DNA from: Paenibacillus sp. GP183
GTDB lineage: Bacteria; Bacillota; Bacilli; Paenibacillales; NBRC-103111
Length of the DNA stretch: 64,000 nucleotides
Direction: 5' to 3'
Assembly: GCF_900104695.1 (NCBI RefSeq)
Contig: NZ_FNSW01000002.1
Span: 1-64,000, forward strand
Shown in pieces: positions 43,317 to 52,543 of this stretch. A model generated the notes under the pieces. The model saw only the letters and a program-made list of their open reading frames with translations, did no database searches and was not told the DNA's origin. The translations under genes were made by a program, and so were the position numbers. Each line of letters starts with the position of its first letter. Within the stretch, counting starts at the first letter, position 1.

Positions 43317-45281
43317 ATGATCTTAAATGGTTCGAAAGTAAATAGGTTTTCAAGGATATTAGGACACGACTTAAGTCAGACAGAAGTTGATAATATAACA
43401 ACTAATGCTATAAGGCTGATTGAAAAAGTCGGTAGTATCAGTGATCCTAGCTGTCACGGACTGCTGTTTGGACAAATTCAAAGTGGTAAAACAAACAATA
43501 TGCTTATGTCTACCGCTTTAGCTTCGGATAATGGGTTTCGTTTGTTCATAATTTTGACATCCGATAACGTATGGCTTTACGATCAAACGCTGGATAGAAT
43601 AAATAAATCTTTGCCTGGAATGCAAGCTCTTGGTAAGGATCAATGGATGATGGCTCATCCTGAAAGAATACAAACAGCTTTGCAGACTGGCGGCTTAGTA
43701 TTAATGGCAACAAAGAATACTCATATACTGCAATCACTAATCGATTTCATTGAAATGCACTGTCCAGATGATATCCGTCCGATTATTTTTGATGACGAAG
43801 CAGATCAAGCTAGCTTAAATACGTTATTAAACAATGAAACAGATGATTTAAGCGGAGTTAATGAAGCTATTGTGAGTATTAGAAGTTACTTCGAGAGTCA
43901 TGTATATGTTCAGGTTACAGCAACACCGCAGTCATTATTTTTGCAACATTCTGAAAGTGACTTTGCTCCACAATTTACTGTTACTTTTGAGCCTGGTGAA
44001 GATTACATAGGTGGTGATTCCTTTTTTGAGGCGGAACAGCATTTATCACCAATGAGATTATTCCCAGATAATGAAATTGACGACATACTTTCATCAAATA
44101 ATTTAGATGTTGAAGAATCATGGGAAGTAGTACCTACTGGTTTGAGAAGAGCATTATGTTCTTTCTTTGTAGCTGCAGCTTCAAAGCTTATTCACGGGGA
44201 AGGGAATGCTTTTTCATGTGTTTGTCATGTAAGTCAGCGGCAAGATCCTCATAAAAGGATAGAGCGGTTGGTAAATAGTTTTGTTACAAGACTTACTCGT
44301 GCAATGGCTAATTCTTCATCTGCGGATAGTACACTTGTTATAGAGTATCTTCGTGATGCCTTCGATGACATGAAGTTAACAAACCCTAATGCACCATCAT
44401 TTCAGGATGTGGTTCAGGAAATTGCTGAATGTATAAATAGCACAAGTATTCAACTTCTTATTTCAGGCTCTAAAATTGCATCTTATAGCTCTCCCTTTAA
44501 TATCCTAATTGGTGGAAATCGATTAGGTAGAGGGGTAACTATTAAACGATTGCTTGTTACGTACTATGGAAGAACAAGTAAGACCCCTCAAGTTGATACG
44601 ATCTTACAACACTCCAGGATGTATGGATATCGCAAGAAAGACATGAATGTAATGAGATTTTATGTATCCAGTTCTTTACTTGAAATTTTTAAGGGTGTTC
44701 ATGAGTCTAATAAACAGCTATGGACTATGGCTCGTAAAATGAACCCCGCAGAGATGCAGGCAATTGTATTGTCAAGGACTACACATTCTTTACTCAGAGC
44801 CACACGTACAAGTGTGGTTTATGTTGATGCACTTGCCTTCTATATGCCAGGTGTAAGGTACTTCCCTTATTCTCCGTTTATCAAAAACGTAGATGCGCTT
44901 GATAAAATCCTAATGCCATTTATCGGCTCACGACAACTAATGCAAGTTCCTATAGATATGCTTATTCAAATAGTAAATCTTACTGCGTCTGATGAAGCAG
45001 GTGGAGGTTCTTGGGATGATGAAGCAATCAAGACTTGTTTAAGAAATATGAAAGGGTTATTCCAAAATCGTGGGTTCTTAGAAGTAAGAGAGACTGATAC
45101 GAAAAGAGGATTTCGTTCAATAATTGCGGGTAGTTCGGACCGATTTGATCCTTCTGCGCCAACCTTGACAATGTATCGGTTTGAAGGAAGTATTGATAAG
45201 GGTTGGGAAGGAAAACCTTTTTGGGTACCTAACTTACGATTCCCAGATGGTAACAGATTCTTTATGTTTACAGTTCTCTAA
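43317..45281 (+). CDS. Z1-domain superfamily II helicase-like ATPase (first copy)
   Basis: 654 residues. Walker A GQIQSGKT at 52-59, Walker B DDEAD at 159-163, motif III VTATP, and the helicase C-terminal motif GGNRLGRGVTIKRLLVTYYG with an Arg-rich HSRMYGYR stretch. The Z1 domain is the hallmark of ATPases associated with restriction and MORC/MutL-type systems. Coupled to the NgoFVII-type nuclease, it probably moves along or remodels DNA for that nuclease. It is shorter than the second Z1 protein of the island and not a close copy. Confidence 0.85.
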   Translation: MILNGSKVNRFSRILGHDLSQTEVDNITTNAIRLIEKVGSISDPSCHGLLFGQIQSGKTNNMLMSTALASDNGFRLFIILTSDNVWLYDQTLDRINKSLPGMQALGKDQWMMAHPERIQTALQTGGLVLMATKNTHILQSLIDFIEMHCPDDIRPIIFDDEADQASLNTLLNNETDDLSGVNEAIVSIRSYFESHVYVQVTATPQSLFLQHSESDFAPQFTVTFEPGEDYIGGDSFFEAEQHLSPMRLFPDNEIDDILSSNNLDVEESWEVVPTGLRRALCSFFVAAASKLIHGEGNAFSCVCHVSQRQDPHKRIERLVNSFVTRLTRAMANSSSADSTLVIEYLRDAFDDMKLTNPNAPSFQDVVQEIAECINSTSIQLLISGSKIASYSSPFNILIGGNRLGRGVTIKRLLVTYYGRTSKTPQVDTILQHSRMYGYRKKDMNVMRFYVSSSLLEIFKGVHESNKQLWTMARKMNPAEMQAIVLSRTTHSLLRATRTSVVYVDALAFYMPGVRYFPYSPFIKNVDALDKILMPFIGSRQLMQVPIDMLIQIVNLTASDEAGGGSWDDEAIKTCLRNMKGLFQNRGFLEVRETDTKRGFRSIIAGSSDRFDPSAPTLTMYRFEGSIDKGWEGKPFWVPNLRFPDGNRFFMFTVL

Positions 45282-45494
45282 TAGAGGTGGAATACTAATT
45301 TAACTAAGCCGAATAAGCTTCGAAAGCCTTTTAATGCTCTTAAAACATCTAAGCGCAAAAAGAATAAAGATAATTAATGTTGCTTATTCAAATAAGTTCG
45401 ATTTTTATTTGCTGCATTTTTGTATTCTTTGTTGTATAATGGAACTATTGTTCGCATTAATATACATGTAAATTTAGAAGATGGAGTTGTTAAC

Positions 45495-46634
45495 ATGATA
45501 TTCAATAAGGGAGAGTTGTTTTGTGGCCCAGGCGGCTTATCACTTGGGGCTAAGCTTGCTGAAGTAATTAGTCCATCAGGAGAAGTTTTTAAAGTTGAAC
45601 ATAGATGGGCGAATGATTATGACTCTTTTGCTTGCCAAACTTTTAGACATAATATATGTCCAGATGATCCTGACTCAGTGATTGAAGAAGATATAAGAAA
45701 ATTGGATATTGAATCATTACCCAGAATAGACGCCTTCTCCTTTGGTTTTCCTTGTAATGACTATAGCAGCGTTGGAGAGAAAAAGGGGTTTAATGGCGAT
45801 TTTGGTCCTCTATATTCTTATGGGGTTAAGGTTCTGAATATTCATCAACCACTTTGGTTCATGGCTGAGAATGTTGGTGGGCTTGAAAGTGCCAATGAGG
45901 GAGAAGCTTTTGTCAAGATTTTATCTGATCTTGAACAGGAAGGTTATAATATTACTCCACATCTATATAAGTTTCATGAATATGGTGTACCGCAAGCTAG
46001 ACAAAGAATTATCATTGTTGGAATAAGAAAAGATTTAGAACTGAGTTTTAGAGTGCCTGAACCGACACATAACTCTAATAATTACAGGACGGCTAGACAA
46101 GCCCTTGAAGAACGCCCCATTCCTCACGATGCACCAAATCAGGAATATACTAATCATCAAGCTAAAGTCATTGAAATGCTTAGACACATACCACCAGGAG
46201 AAAATGCTTGGTACGATGGACTTCCCCAACATCTAAGGCTTAATGTAAAAGGAACTAAGATCAGTCAAATATATAAGCGACTTCATCCTGACAAGCCCTC
46301 ATATACAGTTACTGGTAGTGGTGGCGGAGGGACACATATGTATCATTATGATATTCCCAGAGCTTTAACAAACCGAGAACGTGCAAGACTGCAAACGTTC
46401 CCTGATAACTACAAGTTCCTCGGCGGCAAAGAAGCAGTGAGGAAGCAAATCGGAATGGCCGTTCCGCCGCAGGGTGTAAAAGTTATAGTAGAAGCAATCC
46501 TAAAGACATTTGCTGGGGTACCATATAACTTTGTCGAAGCGAAATGGACATTTAATTATGACCCTGAACTGGATGAAACTAATCTCATTAAGAATAAAGT
46601 CAAAGAAAATACACCAGAATACTTAACCTTATAA
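45495..46634 (+). CDS. dcm: C5-cytosine DNA methyltransferase
   Basis: 379 residues from the ATG at 45495, chosen for GGAG 9 nt upstream; a longer frame is unlikely. Motif I ELFCGPGGLSLG binds AdoMet. Motif IV is GFPCNDYS with catalytic Cys87, motif VI is ENVGG, motif VIII is QARQRIIIVG, and motif X is IGMAVPP. The target-recognition region lies between VIII and IX. It marks host DNA against the nucleases around it. The Vsr gene lies tail to tail with it. TATAAT at 45435-45440 may give it its own promoter, useful for methylating before cutting. Confidence 0.93.
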   Translation: MIFNKGELFCGPGGLSLGAKLAEVISPSGEVFKVEHRWANDYDSFACQTFRHNICPDDPDSVIEEDIRKLDIESLPRIDAFSFGFPCNDYSSVGEKKGFNGDFGPLYSYGVKVLNIHQPLWFMAENVGGLESANEGEAFVKILSDLEQEGYNITPHLYKFHEYGVPQARQRIIIVGIRKDLELSFRVPEPTHNSNNYRTARQALEERPIPHDAPNQEYTNHQAKVIEMLRHIPPGENAWYDGLPQHLRLNVKGTKISQIYKRLHPDKPSYTVTGSGGGGTHMYHYDIPRALTNRERARLQTFPDNYKFLGGKEAVRKQIGMAVPPQGVKVIVEAILKTFAGVPYNFVEAKWTFNYDPELDETNLIKNKVKENTPEYLTL

Positions 46635-46638
46635 ATAA

Positions 46639-46668
46639 GGCAGGACTTTTACGTCCTGTCCTTTTTCA
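46639..46668. terminator. Bidirectional terminator between dcm and vsr
   Basis: CAGGAC / GTCCTG (46641-46646 and 46653-46658), extended by further pairs, with T tracts on the plus strand and an A/T-rich flank on the other. It overlaps the vsr 3' end. Confidence 0.65.
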
Positions 46669-47086
46669 TGTCCTTTGATTGTGATATAAACGAGCAAAGT
46701 TGATCCATTGTTTGTTCAAAGCAATCTTTTTTGAATTGATGTTCCCAAAGGCGTAATATGGACCAACCCATAGACAAATAATAATGTGTTACTTTCAAAT
46801 CACGTTGTTTGTTCCGTTCAAGCTTGGTAATCCAATAATCTTCGTTAGATTTAGGCAGGCTACCATGAATTTCGCATCCATGCCAATAGCAAGAGTCAAC
46901 AAAGATAACAATCTTATATTTTTTTATTGCTATATCTGGTTTTCCTAAAAGGTTTTTAACATTTCTGCGAAAACGGAATCCCCTTTGCCAAAGTGCTCTA
47001 CTTATTCTGTTTTCTAGCTTAGAATGAGTAGATCGAATAGCACTCATGTTTTTACGACGTTCTTCACTTGATAAGTTATCTGTCAT
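46649..47086 (-). CDS. vsr: Very-short-patch repair endonuclease (Vsr)
   Basis: 145 residues. Catalytic Asp51 in GKPDIA and His69 in CYWHGC fall at the same numbers as in E. coli Vsr, and the N-terminal RSTHSKLENRISRALWQRGF is typical. Vsr nicks next to T:G mismatches made by deamination of 5-methylcytosine. It is encoded convergent to the methyltransferase and divergent to the GHKL ATPase gene. In MORC/MutL-linked restriction systems a Vsr-like nuclease may act in restriction rather than repair (family knowledge). Complete and normal length. Confidence 0.93.
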   Translation of the reverse strand: MTDNLSSEERRKNMSAIRSTHSKLENRISRALWQRGFRFRRNVKNLLGKPDIAIKKYKIVIFVDSCYWHGCEIHGSLPKSNEDYWITKLERNKQRDLKVTHYYLSMGWSILRLWEHQFKKDCFEQTMDQLCSFISQSKDMKKDRT

Positions 47087-47399
47087 TTTTATTCAATCCA
47101 ATCAGGAATGGTATTCTTTTGAGAATCTGAAGCTTTTAAATAAATTGGATATATCTATAATTAATTTTATAGAATTCAGAAAGGAAGTACAAATTAACTG
47201 TCAAATAATAAAATTGGGAATAATAGGACAGTGTTTTTATTTGCAAACATATGTTTCTTTGACTAATAATTAAGTTATATTAGGTCTATGAATTTTGTTG
47301 GAATTTGCAGGAAAATAAGGATGATTGACGAATTATCTATGAATTATATCTGCTTACTCCAGTTAAGTTATTACACAATCGAATGATAGGAGGTATGAC

Positions 47400-48866
47400 G
47401 TGCGAGAAATAAGTATACCACCATATGCGCCAATGCTTATGGAATCTACTCGAGCATTAGGATATTCATTAGAAGCAGCAATTGCAGATATTTTAGATAA
47501 TAGTATTACGGCAAAGGCAACGAATATAAGTATTAAATTCATTCCTTTTGGGGAACCTTATTTGTCAATATTAGATAATGGAAAGGGTATGAATTCTGTT
47601 GAAATTACTGACGCTATGAGATATGGGAGTGGAAATCCGTTAGAAACTCGGGATTTAGACGACCTGGGAAGATTTGGTCTTGGACTTAAAACAGCGTCAT
47701 TGTCTCAAAGTAGGAAGCTGACTGTTATTAGTTTAAAGAATGGAAAATTGTCAGGGAGATCTTGGGATCTTGATCATGTTATTAAAAGTGGTAAATGGAG
47801 TTTGCTAGTGTTAGATAAAAAAGATATGTTAAAATTTCCCCAAATAGAGTTATTACAATTACAGAGCAGTGGTACATTGGTAATATTGCAGAACCTTGAT
47901 CGTGTTGGAAATGGAGAATCTGATTTTGAAGCTGCGTTTTCTGAGAAAATGGATAGAGTTCGTGAACACTTATCATTGGTTTTTCATCGGTATATCAGTG
48001 GCGAGAGTGGATTGAAAAGTATCAAGATGAATATTAATAATGAACCACTAGCACCTCATGACCCATTCCTAATTAATAAAAGCACTCAAATTATGGACGA
48101 TGAAAAGATCAGCATTGGTGATCATTTGATTTTAGTCAAACCATACATTTTACCGCATATTTCGAAAATGACAGATGCGGAAATTAAAATGTTAGGAGGG
48201 AAAGATGGATTAACAAAACAACAGGGCTTCTATGTTTATAGAAACAAACGACTATTAATTTGGGGATCATGGTTCAGATTAATAAGAAAAGATGAATTAT
48301 CAAAGTTGGCACGTGTTAGAGTGGATATTCCCAATACACTGGATCATCTTTGGGCAATTGATATTCGTAAATCAACAGCTACGCCCCCAGAAATTGTAAG
48401 GAAAAATCTTTCAAGAATTGTTGGCCAAATAACAGAAGGAAGTAAAAGAACTTGGACTTTTAGAGGGAAGAAAGAAACAGATGATTCTATTGTCCATCTT
48501 TGGACGAGATTAAAGACAAGGGAGGGGATACTATATGACATAAACAGAGATCATCCTTTGGTAGAAATGCTAAAAGAAAAGCTCGATTTGAAAGATCATA
48601 AATTTTTACATCAATTATTGAAGATGATAGAGATGAACATCCCATTGAATTCCCTTTACATTGATCTCACAAATGATGAAAAATTCAAAAATAATGAACT
48701 GTATGAACTTACAGATGATATAAAAGAACTTGCAGAATTGTTACTAGAAAATTGTAAAAATCCAGAAGAAAGACAACGTTTTTTTGACAAAATAGAGAGT
48801 ACACCGCCTTTTTCTCAATTCCCAGGGAAAATTGTGAAATATCTTAAAGAGGTGAACCATGCATAG
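47400..48866 (+). CDS. GHKL (HSP90/MutL/MORC-type) ATPase of the restriction system
   Basis: 488 residues from GTG with AGGAGG upstream. The Bergerat fold is clear: Glu25 and the N-box ADILDNS (Asn34), DNGKGM (59-64) and the lid GRFGLGLKTAS (90-100). An S5-like transducer region follows, with a conserved Lys region near RKSTATPPE. The C-terminal helical part (about 400-488) probably dimerises. This family, related to MutL and eukaryotic MORC, acts as an ATP-driven DNA clamp in bacterial restriction operons. It overlaps the second Z1 gene by 8 bp. Confidence 0.88.
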   Translation: MREISIPPYAPMLMESTRALGYSLEAAIADILDNSITAKATNISIKFIPFGEPYLSILDNGKGMNSVEITDAMRYGSGNPLETRDLDDLGRFGLGLKTASLSQSRKLTVISLKNGKLSGRSWDLDHVIKSGKWSLLVLDKKDMLKFPQIELLQLQSSGTLVILQNLDRVGNGESDFEAAFSEKMDRVREHLSLVFHRYISGESGLKSIKMNINNEPLAPHDPFLINKSTQIMDDEKISIGDHLILVKPYILPHISKMTDAEIKMLGGKDGLTKQQGFYVYRNKRLLIWGSWFRLIRKDELSKLARVRVDIPNTLDHLWAIDIRKSTATPPEIVRKNLSRIVGQITEGSKRTWTFRGKKETDDSIVHLWTRLKTREGILYDINRDHPLVEMLKEKLDLKDHKFLHQLLKMIEMNIPLNSLYIDLTNDEKFKNNELYELTDDIKELAELLLENCKNPEERQRFFDKIESTPPFSQFPGKIVKYLKEVNHA

Positions 48867-51591
48867 TAGTAATCTTATTAACAAATTAGAAACTCTTGTA
48901 ATGACATTTATACGATTAGAACCTGATGATGTCGTACTTACTGAACAGTCTATTAAAGAGCATGTACTACAAGCTAAACAAACTTATGAAAATAAATATA
49001 AGGAAATTATCAATGATGAAGTAGTGAAAAGCGTTATAAGAAATTTACATTCCAATTATGATGTAACTATTGATAAAGGGACAGTTATTGTCGATAAAGA
49101 TACACAACATCAATCATGGTATTTTCATCGAAGATCTGAACTAGACCTCTTTTTTTGGAATCGTTTTAAAGAATATCTTCTTGTGGAAAAAAAGTGGAAT
49201 AGTAAAATGATATCGAGTTTAGAGGATATATCGGATGATATTATTGATTTGTTAGGTGATCCTTCTAGTGAAAAACCATGGAAACGAAGAGGATTGATTC
49301 TAGGAGATGTTCAATCAGGAAAAACAGTGAATTATACAGCTATTTGTAATAAAGCCGCAGATGCGAAATATAAAGTTATCATCTTATTAACAGGAACGCT
49401 TGAGAACTTACGTAGACAAACACAAGAAAGACTCGATTCAGATTTCGTAGGAAGAGATAGCAATGGTATCTTAAGCCAGGGTAAAGATGGTAGAAATATA
49501 TCAGTGGGCGTTGGTAGATTTGGACAAAAGAAGTTCATCAATACCTTCACATCAGTAAATAGTGATTTTAGCTCGAATACTCTTAATAATTTTGGATTTA
49601 GTTTAAAAAACAACAGCGACCCTGTTATTTTCGTTGTTAAAAAAAATAAAACGATATTAAAGAATTTAGACAGATGGTTGAAAGTGTTTAATGCCGACGA
49701 TAAAGGGATTGTTGATTTACCAATGCTTTTAATTGATGATGAAGCTGACAGCGCATCAATTAATACAAAAGGTGAAGATGATCCTACAGCAATTAATGAA
49801 GCAATCAGACAATTGTTAGAAAGGTTTAATAGATCTACATATCTTGCAGTGACTGCTACCCCATTTGCAAATATATTTATTAATCCCGATACGAAGGATG
49901 ATATGTTAGGTAATGATTTATTTCCTAATGATTTTATTTATTCTCTTTCACCACCTTCAAGCTATATTGGGAGTAATGCTATCTTTGGAGAAGACGCTAT
50001 ATATGAAGATAGACTTGTAGAAATTAGTGATGATGTGCTTCCTGAAAAACTTAATAAGAATAGCATAATTGATGAGATTCCAGAAAGCATGCTAGAATCA
50101 TTAGGTTATTTCTTGTTGGTTAATGCAGTTAGAGATTTTAGAAATGATCATAACGATCATAGGTCTATGTTAGTGAATGTAAGTCACTTGACTTCAATAC
50201 AAGATCAATTTTCTGATCATATAAAAACTTGGTTACAAAAAGTTCGTTCTGATATCCAAAATTTTGGGAAGTTGGAACTAAAAGAATCTCTTAAAAAATC
50301 TTCACTAATATTTTTATGTAATATATGGAACAAATACAATTTTTCAAATTTAAGTGGCACAGATTGGGAAACTATTCAGAAGGATTATTTATATAGTGCT
50401 GTTAGTCCAATTGAAGTTAGATCAGTTAATAGACTTACGGGCAGCTCAAGTTTAAATTTTAATGCCTACAAAGAAATGGGATTAAGAGTTATTGCTGTAG
50501 GTGGATATAGTTTATCACGGGGATTAACCCTAGAAGGATTAGTCGTGAGTTATTTTTATCGAAATTCGAAGATGTATGATACATTAATGCAAATGGGGCG
50601 TTGGTTTGGATATCGCAGAGGTTACGAGGATCTATTTCGAATATGGATGAAGTTTGATGCAATTAATTGGTACAGAAGCATCACCGCAGCAACAAATGAA
50701 CTCAGGGAACAAATTAAAAAAATGAATCGGTTAAATATGTCTCCAAAAGATTTTGGTCTGAAGGTTCGATATGATCCTACGTCTCTTGTTGTAACAGCAA
50801 GGAACAAGATGAAATATACAAAAACTGTGGATTGCCTTATTTCAGTTAGTGGAAGACTGCTTGAAACGCCTAGACTTCCTAATAATGAAGCAATTTTAAA
50901 TTCTAACTTTAAATCATTTATTAAATTAGTAAATAAATTAGATTTAAATGGTACAAAACATGAATTATTAAAAAAACAAATCTGGTCAAATGTACCAAGA
51001 GAAATAATTGTAGAATTCATTAACAATTTTTCTGTTGATCCTTCAGATTTAAAATTTTACTTAAATCCTTTACCTGATTATATTGAAAATTCGGTTCACT
51101 TAGAAAATTGGGATATCTATATTTCATCAGGGAAAGGCGAGGAATTTAAATCTGATGAAATTCCTGAATCTATTAAGATTAATAAAATAAATAGAAATAT
51201 TAAGGTAGATGGGAGTACTATTTTAGTTAATGGCACAAAAGTTCGAGTAGGTTCTGGGGGAGAAACTAAAAACGGACTATCTAAAGATCAAATCGATAGA
51301 ATAATTAAAGAATACAAAATAGAATATCCCGAGAAGGATCCTTCAGACAACGCATATCTAATTTCTGGAAGAAGGCCTTTACTTATTCTCCATGTAATTC
51401 AACCTACGGAAATAGAGGATACGGAAGGGAATAAACATTACAAAAATAATAATCCATTAATTGCCTTTGGACTTGGGTTTCCAAATGTAGAGCAAAGTAT
51501 AAATGATAGACTTGTGAAATATGTATTAAATCCTACGGAAATTAAAAATAGGATGAGGTATGAAGAGGATGATGAAAATGAAATCGATTGA
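48859..51591 (+). CDS. Z1-domain superfamily II helicase-like ATPase (second, large copy)
   Basis: 910 residues; GAGGTG precedes the ATG inside the previous gene. Walker A GDVQSGKT at 149-156, Walker B DDEAD at 293-297, motif III VTATPFANIF. The C-terminal helicase motif GGYSLSRGLTLEGLVVSYF is followed by MGRWFGYRRGY. This is the standard Z1 partner of the GHKL ATPase and PD-(D/E)XK protein. It differs from the first Z1 protein by a longer N-terminal region (about 150 residues before Walker A) and a long C-terminus. It overlaps the next gene. Confidence 0.9.
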   Translation: MHSSNLINKLETLVMTFIRLEPDDVVLTEQSIKEHVLQAKQTYENKYKEIINDEVVKSVIRNLHSNYDVTIDKGTVIVDKDTQHQSWYFHRRSELDLFFWNRFKEYLLVEKKWNSKMISSLEDISDDIIDLLGDPSSEKPWKRRGLILGDVQSGKTVNYTAICNKAADAKYKVIILLTGTLENLRRQTQERLDSDFVGRDSNGILSQGKDGRNISVGVGRFGQKKFINTFTSVNSDFSSNTLNNFGFSLKNNSDPVIFVVKKNKTILKNLDRWLKVFNADDKGIVDLPMLLIDDEADSASINTKGEDDPTAINEAIRQLLERFNRSTYLAVTATPFANIFINPDTKDDMLGNDLFPNDFIYSLSPPSSYIGSNAIFGEDAIYEDRLVEISDDVLPEKLNKNSIIDEIPESMLESLGYFLLVNAVRDFRNDHNDHRSMLVNVSHLTSIQDQFSDHIKTWLQKVRSDIQNFGKLELKESLKKSSLIFLCNIWNKYNFSNLSGTDWETIQKDYLYSAVSPIEVRSVNRLTGSSSLNFNAYKEMGLRVIAVGGYSLSRGLTLEGLVVSYFYRNSKMYDTLMQMGRWFGYRRGYEDLFRIWMKFDAINWYRSITAATNELREQIKKMNRLNMSPKDFGLKVRYDPTSLVVTARNKMKYTKTVDCLISVSGRLLETPRLPNNEAILNSNFKSFIKLVNKLDLNGTKHELLKKQIWSNVPREIIVEFINNFSVDPSDLKFYLNPLPDYIENSVHLENWDIYISSGKGEEFKSDEIPESIKINKINRNIKVDGSTILVNGTKVRVGSGGETKNGLSKDQIDRIIKEYKIEYPEKDPSDNAYLISGRRPLLILHVIQPTEIEDTEGNKHYKNNNPLIAFGLGFPNVEQSINDRLVKYVLNPTEIKNRMRYEEDDENEID

Positions 51592-52516
51592 TAGTTTTAT
51601 AACAAAATGGAATAATGTTAACAATCGCAAAAATAATTTAGTTAATCAACGAGTTGATGGGTCTCACCCTTTAGATATCTATATAGGGCATAATTCACAT
51701 AACCAAAAGGAATTAATATTAGTTTCAGTATGTGAACCTGAGCATTTATACAAATCTAAATCAATAAATATTGAAGTGAGAATAAGAAATGATAATAACT
51801 GGGCTATTATATTTACGCTAATTAAAGATGACCAAGAATCATTATTTATTAATTTAAGTTATGATCTTATCATATCATCAAGATACCAAAGTAATAACAA
51901 ACAGGGAATTTCGTTTTTTATTGATCGTTTCTTAAAGTGGCAACAACTATTGGAAAGTGGAAAGAATGGCCTTCTTTCTGGTTCTATTTTAAAAGGACTA
52001 ATTGGGGAATTGCTTTTTTTAGAGCAATCAATTTATTCGGGTGCTAACTTAGGTCTATTGGTAGAAGGATGGGTAGGTATTAATAAAGCTGATCGTGATT
52101 TTATACTTCCTGAAAAATGGTATGAGATAAAATGTGTTGATCCATCTGCTGTGTCAGTGCATATTTCTTCTGTGGAACAATTGGATATAATTGAGACAGG
52201 TGAACTAGTTATTTATTTTGTTGAGAGATCAGTAGACTCAGAGAAATATAGTTTTAATCTAAACGAATTGATTTTTCGAGTAAGAGACTTATTATCCGAT
52301 GACTTAGAATCTTTAAGGAAATTTAACGAAAAAATTCTTGTTTTTGGATATATTGAAAGAAATGAATATAATGATAATTATTATATATGCCGAAATACAA
52401 AAAAATATTTAGTTGATATTAGTTTCCCTCGAATCAAAAAAGATCAGTTACCAGCAGCTATTTGTAAACTTTCATATGAATTAACAATTGGTTCTTTAGC
52501 TAGATGGGAAATTTAA
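51578..52516 (+). CDS. PD-(D/E)XK motif protein (DUF4420-type nuclease)
   Basis: 312 residues from the ATG at 51578, preceded by AGAGGA; in-frame ATGs at 51560, 51569 and 51572 are alternatives. The nuclease core is visible: helix GLIGELLFLEQ, then Asp174 in RDF and Glu183-Ile-Lys185 in YEIKCV, a PD-(D/E)XK arrangement. Length and context match the DUF4420 family found with Z1 and AIPR genes. It is the likely cutting subunit of the GHKL/Z1 complex. Overlaps the Z1 gene end by 14 bp. Confidence 0.85.
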   Translation: MKSIDSFITKWNNVNNRKNNLVNQRVDGSHPLDIYIGHNSHNQKELILVSVCEPEHLYKSKSINIEVRIRNDNNWAIIFTLIKDDQESLFINLSYDLIISSRYQSNNKQGISFFIDRFLKWQQLLESGKNGLLSGSILKGLIGELLFLEQSIYSGANLGLLVEGWVGINKADRDFILPEKWYEIKCVDPSAVSVHISSVEQLDIIETGELVIYFVERSVDSEKYSFNLNELIFRVRDLLSDDLESLRKFNEKILVFGYIERNEYNDNYYICRNTKKYLVDISFPRIKKDQLPAAICKLSYELTIGSLARWEI

Positions 52517-52543
52517 TTTTATTTTTTATTAAGGATGATAAAT

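Noticed and set aside
47046-47273. 75-codon frame between vsr and the GHKL gene
   Set aside because: Begins inside vsr on the opposite strand and has no binding site or recognisable domain; treated as promoter region.
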